49,240 nucleotides of DNA from Phaeodactylibacter sp. (GCF_022763345.1 NZ_JALEGS010000007.1:1-49240); one strand, 5' to 3'; positions 41,224-49,240 are shown, counted from the first letter of the stretch. Made by a program: numbers and translations. The notes: generated by a model from the sequence alone, not told the origin.

Positions 41224-41769
41224 GGTTAAAATAGAAACAAAAAAGCCCCCTATCAAAGAAAAAACAATAGAAAATAGAAGTCCGTTCTTTAATGCATTAA
41301 TAACTAATGAGCTTTCTTCCAGATTCACAATAGCTTGTTCAATTTGTTTCTCATTTAGCCCCATTTTTTCATACATTGCTATAGATTCGTTAATCATTTG
41401 GTCTGCATAACTAGGGTCAATATAATTCATATATATGACTGAAAATATGACTGCAATCATGTTCATTATAAATATAATGCATCCTCCTACTAAATATGCT
41501 CGTCTAAAATTAATCTTCCCGCTTAAATCATTATTGCGATAACCCAGAACTCCTACAATTGTAAATATTCCTACAATTACTATTGTTAATAAAAAATTAA
41601 TAATCACCCCACTAACCCCTGATGAAGGACTTAAGTATCCTGTAATGATACTAAGCAAAGAATAAAGTATCAGGGATAATCCGCCTATTAGGCCAAAACG
41701 TAGGACTGTGGGCCATGGAGAAACTTCTTTCGGGTCAATGGTTTCATTAGGATTGTCAAGTGTACTCAT
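41215..41769 (-). CDS. DUF4199 membrane protein (second copy)
   Basis: A 184-residue membrane protein related to the one at 39152-39658. It has four spans (RFGLIGGLSLILYSLLSIITGYL, IINFLLTIVIVGIFTIVGVLGY, AYLVGGCIIFIMNMIAVIFSVIYM, and LKNGLLFSIVFSLIGGFFVSIL) and the charged segment MGLNEKQIEQAIVNLEES before the last span. Its codons are much richer in A and T than those of neighbouring genes, so it belongs to the AT-rich stretch. It lies 68 bases after the dihydroorotase-like gene on the same strand and may be co-transcribed. Function unknown. Confidence 0.85.
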   Translation of the reverse strand: MSTLDNPNETIDPKEVSPWPTVLRFGLIGGLSLILYSLLSIITGYLSPSSGVSGVIINFLLTIVIVGIFTIVGVLGYRNNDLSGKINFRRAYLVGGCIIFIMNMIAVIFSVIYMNYIDPSYADQMINESIAMYEKMGLNEKQIEQAIVNLEESSLVINALKNGLLFSIVFSLIGGFFVSILTKN

Positions 41770-41837
41770 ATTGTAATGGTTAAAGTTGGTGAATAAGCTT
41801 CAATATCGGTCAATTCCTATTCCCTTGCCGGTATTTT

Positions 41838-43115
41838 CTATGAATGGGCATTTACGAACGACTGATTGTTGTTGACTACGGCAAGCGCACGCCCACGCAG
41901 TTCCTGCCCCAGTACTGGTGAATTCAGGGAGCGGGAGTAGACCCGGTTACGGTCGTAGATCCATTGGGCATCCGGCTGAAAGAGGGTTAGCTCTGCCATT
42001 GCGCCTTCTTTGATTTCGGGAAGATCCAGCCCCAGAATGCGTCGGGGATTGCCGGCTATTTTCTCAATCAGCAGTTCATCAGTAAGCCAGTCGCTCAGGT
42101 GCGTTCGGCATAAAGCGTACAACGTCTCCAGCCCGGTTGCCCCGAACTCGGCGTAGGGGAACTCCAGCTTTTTAGCTTCCTCTTCCAGCGGTTGGTGATT
42201 GGAGGCGATAATGTCAATAGTGCCATCAAGTACGCCCGCTTTCAAGGCCTCCCGGTCGGTAGCGCTGCGCAGGGGCGGCAGTACCTTGAAATTGGAGTCG
42301 AAGGTAGAGGTGGCTTCGTCTTCGTAGACCAGGTTCATTACGGCTACGCTTGCGGTTACCTGTAGCCCCTTGGCTTTGGCTTCGCGTATCATTTGCACGG
42401 CGCCCGCGGTGGAGATATTAGCGAGGTGCAAACGGCTCTCAGTGTACTCCAGCAAGTGCAAATCACGGCGTACCATGACCTCCTCAGCTACCGATGGAAT
42501 GCCCGGCATGCCCAGGGAAGTAGAAACGATGCCTTCGTGCACCTGCCCGCCGTGCCGCAGGTGGTCGTCGAGCGGCTGATTGACCACTACTCCACCGAAG
42601 GCTTTAACGTAATTGAGCGCCCGAAGCATCACCCCGGTATGCTGCAGAGCGATGGGGCCATCCGTGAAGGCAACCGCGCCGGCACGCTGCATGTCGATCA
42701 TCTCGGTAATTTCCCGGCCTGCGCACTTCAGGGTCAGCGCGCCCATAGGATGGAAGTTGACGAGCTTGCCTTCAGCATTTTTGCAAATGTATTGCACCCC
42801 CGATTTTGTATCGATCACCGGATCCGTATTGGGAAATGCAGCTACTGCCGTAAACCCACCGGCAGCTGCCGCTGCACCTGCGGTATGCAGGGTCTCGCGG
42901 TGCTCCAAGCCGGGGTCGCCCACCTGCACGCCGAAGTCCATCCAGCCGATTGACAGGTGTAGCCCTTCCGCTTCCAATACTGGGGTATCCTCCCCTTCAA
43001 AAGGTGTTTCCCCGATTTTCTGAATATACCCTTCCCGGATCAATACGCTGCGCACCTGACCGTGGTGCGGATTGCCCGGTGCGATGATGGTAGCGTTCTT
43101 AATATGCAAGTCCAT
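41838..43115 (-). CDS. Dihydroorotase-like protein lacking most metal ligands (probably inactive)
   Basis: A 425-residue amidohydrolase-superfamily protein with the overall type I dihydroorotase layout. Active enzymes bind two zincs and close carbamoyl-aspartate to dihydroorotate. Here the HxH motif reads DFGVQVGDPG, with Gly62 and Gln64 in place of the two His. Asp152 is kept (FTDG). The next His positions are Asn179 (NQPLDD) and Asn233 (LANIS), and the catalytic Asp is Asn306 (IASNHQP). The FPNTDP segment is kept. Five of six ligand positions are thus changed, so catalysis of the standard reaction is unlikely. Non-catalytic homologues can support aspartate transcarbamoylase assembly in some bacteria, but no pyrB lies here. 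It follows a membrane protein by 10 bases. Confidence 0.9.
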   Translation of the reverse strand: MDLHIKNATIIAPGNPHHGQVRSVLIREGYIQKIGETPFEGEDTPVLEAEGLHLSIGWMDFGVQVGDPGLEHRETLHTAGAAAAAGGFTAVAAFPNTDPVIDTKSGVQYICKNAEGKLVNFHPMGALTLKCAGREITEMIDMQRAGAVAFTDGPIALQHTGVMLRALNYVKAFGGVVVNQPLDDHLRHGGQVHEGIVSTSLGMPGIPSVAEEVMVRRDLHLLEYTESRLHLANISTAGAVQMIREAKAKGLQVTASVAVMNLVYEDEATSTFDSNFKVLPPLRSATDREALKAGVLDGTIDIIASNHQPLEEEAKKLEFPYAEFGATGLETLYALCRTHLSDWLTDELLIEKIAGNPRRILGLDLPEIKEGAMAELTLFQPDAQWIYDRNRVYSRSLNSPVLGQELRGRALAVVNNNQSFVNAHS

Positions 43116-43125
43116 GCGCCTGTGA

Positions 43126-45441
43126 TTATTCTACCGGATACCACCGGTTGTTCTTAAAAAGGTAATGCTGCCCTTTCTGATAAATCTCTGCAATATCATG
43201 CCGGATGAGCAGCTCATCTACAAAAAGTGGTGCCTCTCCGATGTCCTGATTATCTACCCAAAACCGGATACGGCTGTCGGAACGCTGCGGGATAAAGCCC
43301 ATCTCCACCAGTGCCCATCCATTGCTATCAAAGGTACGGAAGTGGTCGTAGATGCGGTAGTGCTGTTCCTGCAACCGCGCCCCGCTTTCCGCATCGTATT
43401 CTTCAATGTGAAAAGAGCCCGTAGCCAGACGGTCGACATCCACATAAATCCAGGAAGAAAACGTGTACCAGCCCGTACCATACTGCCGGGGCAGGGTGCC
43501 GTCAAAAAGGACGTTCGGTTGGCTGACCTCGCCGGCATAAGCCCCGCCGCCACGGTAGTAATGCTCTGCAGCAAGGGTGTCAAAACTTTCGTAAAAAAAG
43601 TTATGCGTGGAATCCCGGGAAAGGAAGCCAGCCACCGGGTACAAGGCCGCACTGTCTGCTTTGAGCGTGTAATTGATGTCCCGTACCTTAGCCTCAATTC
43701 GTTCTTCAAATGCCGTCAGGGGCAGGCGGTAGAGGGCATACTGATCATTCTCAAAAAGCAGTTGTGCGCCGATGAGCATATGCCCAAAACGTGCTTTCTG
43801 CTGCTCAAACTGATACTTACCCAGTACCAGCAACAGTGGCTTTTCATTGGGGAAGTCTTCCAGAATTTTCGGGATGCGGTAGGGTTCGTAAACCAGCTGC
43901 AGCTGATTGTACGCCTGACTCCGGCTGGTACGAGTCAAGGCAGCACCTGTGGTAGGAAGCCCCGTTTGCATACCCAGTAGGAGTGTCCAGGGCATTACAT
44001 TGCCAGATGTTTCAATCCAGAAGTTGTCGCTGCCTAGGTTAAAATACGGCAGGGGCACGGTGGCCTGAAATTCCCGGTAGTCGATGCCTGGCAAATCGGC
44101 AAAGGTCTCCCCTTCGTGCAATTGCCGGATGTCGTCCAGTTTCAGGTCGGGATCGGTACAGGAATGATAGGCTTCGAAGCCCAGCAAGAGCAAAGCCCCA
44201 ATGCCCAGACCCAGCTTCCACTGTTCTTTGGATTGGTCTATCCATGCCCAAAGCTCAGTGAGGACAATCAGGTTGATGGCATAGTAAAAAGGCCAGTTAA
44301 AGCGCCCCACCGACCGGAATTGCTGATAGGGGCCTGTATAATCCAGCAGCCCTTCCAGCCCCGGAATAGTAAACGGTAGCCCAAAAGAAAGGAGCAGGAG
44401 CACCAGGCTCGTCAGCATCATTTTATTTAGGAACGGCTGCAAATCACCGCCTGCCTGCACAAATGGCGCTTTAAAGCCACTGCTCACCCAGCGAATGGTA
44501 AGCACCAGCAGCCCAATTAACGCCACCAGCCCAATGTACCCTTTGCCTTCAAAGCCCCCATCCTGAATAGCGATCACCTCCTCATTGATCCATGCAAAAT
44601 AAGGCATGGCTGTGGAGGTGACAATATCTTCCCAGATGGAATGAAAGTGGAAAAAACCCCAGGGCCGCGCTGCACGGTCTGTCACCGGATTATTGTGGTA
44701 CATCCAAAGGTAAAAGAAGACCAGAGGCGGCCCAATTTGCACACTGAAGTGCAGCAGATAGCGGAAAAACCGGCGCACCGTAGGCTTCCGCAAAAAGCCA
44801 AAGAAAAAATAAAAGGATATGGTCATCGCCATAATGACGAAATAGTAAAAGTGGATAAGCGGGAAGACCAGCAGCGCCACGGCCATCCAAAGGCTGTACT
44901 TCAGGCTGTGCGCTTCCTCCAGCCGGATGAGAAGGTAAAAGAGTATGGGAATCACCTCAATATGCGACAAACCGTAGTGCGCGATAAACCGGTAAATTTG
45001 AGGAGACAGGAATACGATGCCCAAACTGGCGGCAGCCCCCCACCACGGAGCCGTCCCGAGCCGCAAAAAAGACAAGTAGAGAAAATAAGCCCCCAGCAAT
45101 ATTCCCAGCAGCAGCGAAAAGTTGACAATCGCCCGGGTATAGCCTGTGATGTCCACCACGTAATCACTCACGACTTTAATGAGCCCGGAGACAAGAGGCT
45201 GCGTAACAGCAGCCGAAGCATGATCGCCATAAGGGTAGTTCATCCCCTCGAAGTAGGTGAAGGAGCTGTCATGGCGGGCGTGGTATTCGATATTGGTGTA
45301 CGCCTTGAGCCCATCGGCATAGGGCTCGATAACCAGATTGGGCGTGGCAAAGAAATCAGGGAAGCGCAACCAAAGCAAGGCAATACCAAGCACGATAACA
45401 GCCAGGCGGCCAAGGTTTGCATCTGAAAAGCGGTCCTTCAT
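43126..45441 (-). CDS. Large polytopic membrane protein, GT-C-like, with C-terminal beta-rich domain
   Basis: A 771-residue protein with about ten to twelve membrane spans in the first ~440 residues and a soluble C-terminal part. The loop after the first span has GMNYPYGDHASAAVTQPLVSG, like the first extracytoplasmic loop of GT-C glycosyltransferases, and an Asp-containing IEPYADGLKAY. No exact family can be assigned. The last ~180 residues look like a galactose-binding-like sandwich (FFYESFDTLAAEHYYRGG ... PLFVDELLIRHD), similar in position to that of the gene at 45777. It is 10 bases upstream of the dihydroorotase-like gene, suggesting an operon. A role in surface glycan assembly is a guess. 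Confidence 0.8.
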   Translation of the reverse strand: MKDRFSDANLGRLAVIVLGIALLWLRFPDFFATPNLVIEPYADGLKAYTNIEYHARHDSSFTYFEGMNYPYGDHASAAVTQPLVSGLIKVVSDYVVDITGYTRAIVNFSLLLGILLGAYFLYLSFLRLGTAPWWGAAASLGIVFLSPQIYRFIAHYGLSHIEVIPILFYLLIRLEEAHSLKYSLWMAVALLVFPLIHFYYFVIMAMTISFYFFFGFLRKPTVRRFFRYLLHFSVQIGPPLVFFYLWMYHNNPVTDRAARPWGFFHFHSIWEDIVTSTAMPYFAWINEEVIAIQDGGFEGKGYIGLVALIGLLVLTIRWVSSGFKAPFVQAGGDLQPFLNKMMLTSLVLLLLSFGLPFTIPGLEGLLDYTGPYQQFRSVGRFNWPFYYAINLIVLTELWAWIDQSKEQWKLGLGIGALLLLGFEAYHSCTDPDLKLDDIRQLHEGETFADLPGIDYREFQATVPLPYFNLGSDNFWIETSGNVMPWTLLLGMQTGLPTTGAALTRTSRSQAYNQLQLVYEPYRIPKILEDFPNEKPLLLVLGKYQFEQQKARFGHMLIGAQLLFENDQYALYRLPLTAFEERIEAKVRDINYTLKADSAALYPVAGFLSRDSTHNFFYESFDTLAAEHYYRGGGAYAGEVSQPNVLFDGTLPRQYGTGWYTFSSWIYVDVDRLATGSFHIEEYDAESGARLQEQHYRIYDHFRTFDSNGWALVEMGFIPQRSDSRIRFWVDNQDIGEAPLFVDELLIRHDIAEIYQKGQHYLFKNNRWYPVE

Positions 45442-45466
45442 GGTGGCGGCGTTCCTTGTTTAGGAG

Positions 45467-45474
45467 CAAATGTA
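45467..45474 (-). promoter_or_regulatory. Candidate -7 box for the GT-C-like/dihydroorotase-like operon
   Basis: On the minus strand TACATTTG matches TAnnTTTG 26 bases upstream of the start codon at 45441. The expected -33 TTG is not present. Confidence 0.4.
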
Positions 45475-45544
45475 CGTTTTTGGGAGGAAATGAGGTGGGG
45501 TTTCACTGAAAGACCCTCGCATATAGACCGTAAGAGGGCTGGCA

Positions 45545-45696
45545 TTTTTTTCACGCAAAGGGCGCAGAGCCATGCGCTGCCCCTGGTTTCACGCAACGCG
45601 CGCAAAGAATGGGCCACAAAGGACTCAACGTTACGTTTGGCATACCTGGCTGGGTAGAATCGTCAAGCCTTTCTTTGCGCGAAACCCCTCCGCGAT
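45545..45696. repeat. Intergenic CGCAAAG-type dispersed repeat with inverted halves
   Basis: The gene-free region 45442-45776 holds several copies of a CGCAAAG word on the left (at about 45554 and 45601, with degenerate GGCGCAGAG and CACGCAACG) and of CTTTGCGCG on the right (about 45673 and 45688). CGCGCAAAGAA (45599-45609) and TTCTTTGCGCG (45671-45681) form a perfect 11-bp inverted repeat. Such strings recur as intergenic repeats in many bacterial genomes; no open frame is seen. The element lies between divergent membrane-protein genes. Confidence 0.6.
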
Positions 45697-45776
45697 CTTT
45701 GCGCGAATTCAATCCCAAACGCCCATAAAACAACCCAACCTTTCTTATCTTCAGCCCCGAAACCAAACCCAGGCCA

Positions 45777-47653
45777 TTGGATACCATCCCTCTCATCATC
45801 AGACGGGCCCTGCTCGCCATCACGCTGCTTTTTCTGGCTGGTTACGTGCTCATCGACCGGTGGGATGAAGCCCTGTACTACGGCGACAGCAACAGCTACT
45901 ACCTGCACGTGGTCTCTTTTTGGGTCAATCAGGACGTTGGCGACTACGATGCGACCATCAGCAGCCTGCAGGCCGCCAACCCCGGTTCTGCCGATCCCCG
46001 CGAGGATGAATTTGGCATACGCCTCACAGAACGCGGGCGGCGCTACATCAAATACACCCTGGGCGTGCCGGTGATGGAAACGCCCTTTTTCCTCTTGGCC
46101 CACGCCTGGGCGAAAGCCTTTGATGCTTACCCCGCAGATGGCTGGAGCAAGCCTTACCTGCTGGCGGTCAGTTTGTCGACTATCGTTTACCTGATAGCAG
46201 GGTTCTTTTTGCTCAGCCGGGTCCTGCAGCGGTATTTCAGCAGCAAAGTGACGGCGGTGGTGCTGCTTACCCTTGCTTTTGCCACCAACGTATTCTACCA
46301 CGCCACCTACGTTACGATGGCGCACGGTTTTCTATTTTTCAATTACTGCCTGCTCTTATGGCTCACCGAAAGGTTCTACGACCGCCCCGGCCGGGCCAAA
46401 GCATTCGGTATCGGCCTGATTGTGGGCCTGATTGCCCTGACGCGAGTGCCGGAAGTCATCAGCCTGCTCATCCCTCTGCTGTGGGGAGTGAATAGCGCGA
46501 CAACCCTGGGCGAGCGCTGGCAGTTCTTCCTGCGCCGGCCGGCTTTCCTTCTGCTCGCCGGTCTGGGGCAGGGGCTCGCCTTTAGTCCGCAATTGGGTTA
46601 CTGGTATTATGTGAGCGGGCAGTTGTACTTCAATCCCTACGAAGGTGAAGGCTTCAACTTCCTGCAGCCCATGATTTACAAAGGCTGGTTCGACTTCTCC
46701 AATGGCTGGCTGATTTACACCCCGGTGATGCTCTTCAGCCTGATCGGGCTGTTCCGCCTGCGCCGGCATGCTCCGGGCAAGCTGCTGCCCATCGCACTGT
46801 TTGTGGCGCTGCACGCCTACATCCACTACTCCTACTACGCCTGGACCTACTTCCCGGGGCTGGGCTCCCGGGGCTGGGCTCCCGGCCCATGGTGGAGACC
46901 TATCCCCTTTTAGCTTTTGGATTGGGGGCCTGTTTCGCACCTTTACTTAGGCACCGTTGGGCAGCCGCAGGATTGGGGCTGGGGCTGCTGTTTTTCGCCT
47001 GGCTCAACCTGTTTCAAACCTGGCAGATGAAGAAGGGCGTCATTTGGTCAGAGCGGGGCAATGCCGCTTTCTACCTGGAAACCTTCGGCACGCTACAGCC
47101 CACCTGGCACTCCATGGTTGCCTTCGACACGAAGGAGCGGCAACCCCGTGACACGACCACGCTACAAGCAGCCGGCCTGCTTTTCCGGGAAGGCTTTGAG
47201 TCTGCCGGTCTTCCGCACCGTTCTACTGAGCAGGTTTTTCAGGGGCAGGGCACTTTGCTGCCTCCAGATGGCGACTACACCCTGTCTGATCAGATTGCTT
47301 TGGATACTGCACAGCCCGGCGACTGGCTCCGCATCAGCCTCCGTGCCTATATGCCTGCAGCCGACCGCATCTGGAACCGGGACCTGGGCATCATCCTCTT
47401 TGCTGAATTGCGAAATGCAGATGGGCGCCGCAAAAAACGCCGCCTGATGCGCCCTACTTCCTACATCGGCAACAGCCACTACTCCATCTGGCAGGCCGGC
47501 ACCCCTGATCAATGGGGCGAGGCGGCTTTTTTCTTCCGGCTCCCGCGCGGCTTTGAGCCCGATTGGCAGCTGCGGCTATACCTGCGCAATCCGGCAGGGC
47601 AACGGGTGTATTTGGATGAGGTACGGGTGGAGCGTTATGTGCCCAAAAATTAA
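45777..47653 (+). pseudogene. Polytopic membrane protein, GT-C-like, disrupted by a 14-bp tandem duplication
   Basis: The first frame (45777-46913) encodes about nine membrane spans with DRWDEALYYGDSNSYYLHV in the first loop, then reads YFPGLGSR and goes out of frame after the duplicated 14-mer. The second frame (46889-47653) continues as PMVETYPLLAFGLGACF, a final hydrophobic part, and a C-terminal beta-rich domain (about 150 residues). Removing one 14-base unit joins them as FPGLGSRPMVETYPLL, a protein of about 620 residues. The start is a TTG at 45777; no in-frame ATG precedes the first span. It resembles the gene at 43126 in layout and is divergent from it. It may be a broken gene, an on/off contingency gene or an assembly artefact. 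Confidence 0.85.
46853..46885 (+). repeat. Tandem repeat of a 14-bp unit (2.4 copies)
   Basis: CCCGGGGCTGGGCT occurs at 46853-46866 and again at 46867-46880, followed by a partial CCCGG. Each full unit encodes the same PGLGSR-type peptide but in different frames. Because 14 is not a multiple of three, gain or loss of a unit shifts the reading frame. Confidence 0.95.
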
Positions 47654-47666
47654 GGTTACGGCTTCA

Positions 47667-48797
47667 TTAATCTAATAAGAACGGCTCAAAATTATGTTGA
47701 TGCAGTACTTGGACCTCCGCTTTTGGGTAAGCTTTCGCGAAAGCTACCGGCTTCTTAGCTTTCTTCGGGTTCCACTTAAACTCATACCCATAAAGATGAC
47801 CATCTGTTTCTTCCACATAGTCCAACTCCTGATGGTCATGTGTGCGCCAGAAGTATTGTCTGGGAAATCGCAGGCGTGCGTGCAGGTATTTCATGCGTTC
47901 TGCAACTAAAAAATTCTCCCATAACGCACCCTGGTCTGCCCGGCCCTTCAATGGCTGGTACTGCTGTATGATACTGTTACGCACGCCCAAATCATAGAAG
48001 TAAACCTTCTTCTTTTTACTTACCTCTTTGCGGAGATTTCGGCTCAATGCAGGCAGGCGGAAAATAACGAATGCCTTTTCCAGCAGGTCAATGTACCTGG
48101 ATACCGTACGTTCATTGACCTTCAGTTTAAGAGCCAGTTCATGAATCGAAACTTCATTGCCAATTTGAAAGGCCAGCAACTGCAATATTTGGTGGACAAT
48201 ATCAGCTTTGCGGATATTCTCAAAGACGAAAATATCCTTATAAAGGTACCTGGATGTTAAGTCGTCAAGCAAAAACCTGGTATCTTCCTGTGAAGCTAGA
48301 ACGATCTCAGGATAGGTGCCAAAACGCAACCAATTTCCCAGCAGGCCCAACCTTTCGCCGGGCCGGTGAAGCTGCCCGAGCTCCTCGTAAGAAAAAGGGT
48401 ATAGGGTGAATGTAAGTGCCCTCCCGGTGAGTGGTTCCCCGGTCCGCTGCGCCAGCTCAAAGCTTGAAGAACCGGTAGCTATAATCTGTACTTCCGGCAG
48501 GTGGTCTGCTATGACCTTCAGGATTTGCCCGATATCCGGAATATACTGTGCCTCATCCAGCACGATCAATCGGTGTGCACCAAACTCACGCCTCAGCAAT
48601 TCGGGCTCCTGCTGTTCCAATACTTGCCGTACAGAAGGTATTTCACAATTGTAGTAGGCATTTAAATCACCACCGTGCTCACGCAATAGCACCTTGGCCA
48701 AAGTCGTCTTGCCCACTTGTCTTGCACCATATAGAATGACGATCTTCCCCCGAAACAACCAGCGGTTAACCACCGCCTGAAGCTGCCGCTGTATCAT
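47667..48797 (-). CDS. AAA family ATPase with DUF4143 domain
   Basis: A 376-residue protein of the common AAA_14/DUF4143 type. Walker A is GARQVGKTT (about residues 24-32), Walker B is LIVLDEAQY with the following IATGSSSFEL sensor-like segment, and the DUF4143 part contains ERTVSRYIDLLEKAFVIFRLP, YFYDLGVRN and the C-terminal nuclease-like FRTHDHQELDYVEE...YGYEFKW. Biological role is unsettled; the C-terminal part resembles a PD-(D/E)XK fold, and members are often multicopy and close to mobile or defence genes. Two TTTGTA-N6-TACAAA palindromes sit 5-54 bases upstream of the ATG, suggesting tight autoregulation. It is convergent with the broken membrane-protein gene. Confidence 0.92.
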   Translation of the reverse strand: MIQRQLQAVVNRWLFRGKIVILYGARQVGKTTLAKVLLREHGGDLNAYYNCEIPSVRQVLEQQEPELLRREFGAHRLIVLDEAQYIPDIGQILKVIADHLPEVQIIATGSSSFELAQRTGEPLTGRALTFTLYPFSYEELGQLHRPGERLGLLGNWLRFGTYPEIVLASQEDTRFLLDDLTSRYLYKDIFVFENIRKADIVHQILQLLAFQIGNEVSIHELALKLKVNERTVSRYIDLLEKAFVIFRLPALSRNLRKEVSKKKKVYFYDLGVRNSIIQQYQPLKGRADQGALWENFLVAERMKYLHARLRFPRQYFWRTHDHQELDYVEETDGHLYGYEFKWNPKKAKKPVAFAKAYPKAEVQVLHQHNFEPFLLD

Positions 48798-48801
48798 ATT
48801 T

Positions 48802-48851
48802 TTTGTACTAAACTACAAATTTTGATGTAATTTTTTGTAATAAAGTACAAA
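48802..48851. promoter_or_regulatory. Pair of 18-bp palindromes upstream of the AAA ATPase gene
   Basis: Two copies of TTTGTA-N6-TACAAA lie at 48802-48819 and 48834-48851. Their centres are 32 bases apart, about three helical turns, so two dimers could bind on one face. The proximal copy starts five bases from the start codon and overlaps the expected ribosome-binding region. Very likely an operator pair; the binding protein is unknown. Confidence 0.7.
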
Positions 48852-48958
48852 TTTTTACGCTTCCCGGATTTTCCCTTACCCCTCCAATCTGCTGAAAAAC
48901 CAATGGATTTGACCGCAAACTTATAGACGATTTACCTGGGATTTGTAAAAGAGAAGCA

Positions 48959-49240
48959 TTACCGATTACCAATCTTCACCACCTTCCCCACCTCCAGCAC
49001 GCGCCCCTGCTCCTCCAACCGCCAGGTGTAAACGCCCGCCGGGTGCCCGCTCAAATCCAGTGTGTTGAAGCCGGCCGACAGGCGCTGCGTGAGGACGGGC
49101 CTGCCCATCGCATCGTATACCACGGCATTGACTTGTACGGGCAGCCACCCCGCCCGCAGCGACAGGCTGAAGCGCTCCCGGAAGGGGTTGGGGAAAGCAG
49201 TGGCAAGTGGGGCTGTTTCCGCTTGCTCGGTGGCCGTGAC
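48959..49240 (-). CDS. T9SS type A sorting domain protein, C-terminal fragment
   Basis: The last 93 residues of a gene that continues beyond the window. The reading frame enters at 49240 and ends at the TAA whose complement is 48959-48961. It shows the type A sorting pattern: PLATAFPNPFRERFSLSL, VNAVVYDAMGRPVLTQRLS, LDLSGHPAGVYTWRLE and VVKIGNR at the end. So the full product is an extracellular or surface protein exported by T9SS; its main domain lies outside the window. Confidence 0.85.
   Translation of the reverse strand, partial: VTATEQAETAPLATAFPNPFRERFSLSLRAGWLPVQVNAVVYDAMGRPVLTQRLSAGFNTLDLSGHPAGVYTWRLEEQGRVLEVGKVVKIGNR

Noticed and set aside
41838..43115. Plain annotation as an active PyrC dihydroorotase
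   Set aside because: The HxH motif and three more ligand positions are replaced, so the standard two-zinc chemistry is not supported.
43165..45426. Long plus-strand frames (271 and 261 codons) antisense to the GT-C-like gene
   Set aside because: Both are inside a clear membrane-protein gene and arise from its codon pattern.

Overview
The window looks like chromosome from a member of the Bacteroidota, most likely the Saprospiria (Lewinella-like). This is inferred from gene content, not from a search. The signs are several type IX secretion (T9SS) sorting domains, of both the 'gliding motility-associated' type B and type A kinds, SprB-like repeats, TonB receptors with carboxypeptidase-like N-terminal domains, and families mostly seen in this phylum (DUF3098, DUF4199, DUF4249, DUF4856, TapB-like). 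Promoters fit the phylum's TTG / ~20 nt / TAnnTTTG pattern, and clear Shine-Dalgarno sites are scarce. Base composition is moderate, except for a clearly AT-rich stretch at about 39.66-41.8 kb.

Layout. 0-3 kb: tRNA-Glu and the glycolytic pair gap-pgk. 3.1-8.7 kb: a large T9SS-exported SprB-repeat surface protein and an unrecognised secreted protein. 8.7-14.9 kb: a four-gene minus-strand operon, DUF4856 lipoprotein - imelysin-like lipoprotein - HTTM/vitamin K-dependent gamma-carboxylase homologue - FecA-like TonB receptor, with a promoter and a candidate metal-regulator palindrome upstream. 14.9-17.5 kb: a secreted beta-propeller protein. 17.5-20.5 kb: the housekeeping run ftsX-DUF3098-uppP-truB. 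20.6-22.8 kb: small secreted and coiled-coil proteins and a PD-(D/E)XK nuclease-family protein with a heptad minisatellite. 23-31.4 kb: leuS, two M28 peptidases, a TapB-like protein, DUF547, and an Omp28-like thioredoxin-fold gene broken by a one-base frameshift. 31.5-36.2 kb: a Crp/Fnr regulator and a TonB receptor/DUF4249 pair. 36.4-43.1 kb: a third M28 peptidase, a glycosyltransferase, two DUF4199 membrane proteins separated by AT-rich DNA, and a dihydroorotase homologue that has lost most metal ligands. 43.1-47.7 kb: two large multi-membrane-span proteins with beta-rich tails, one split by a 14-bp tandem duplication. 47.7-49.2 kb: an AAA ATPase/DUF4143 gene with paired palindromes at its start, and the 3' end of another T9SS cargo gene.

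How the genes fit together. Much of the window serves the cell envelope: secreted peptidases, T9SS cargo, outer-membrane receptors with surface lipoproteins, and lipid-carrier and glycan steps (uppP, glycosyltransferase). The most interesting unit is the 8.7-14.9 kb operon. It combines surface lipoproteins of an iron-linked family and a ferric-citrate-type receptor with a membrane protein that appears to keep key residues of gamma-glutamyl carboxylase. One reading is that glutamates on the surface partners are carboxylated to make metal-binding Gla residues. This is a hypothesis. No searches or computations could be run, so family names rest on recognised motifs and architecture.
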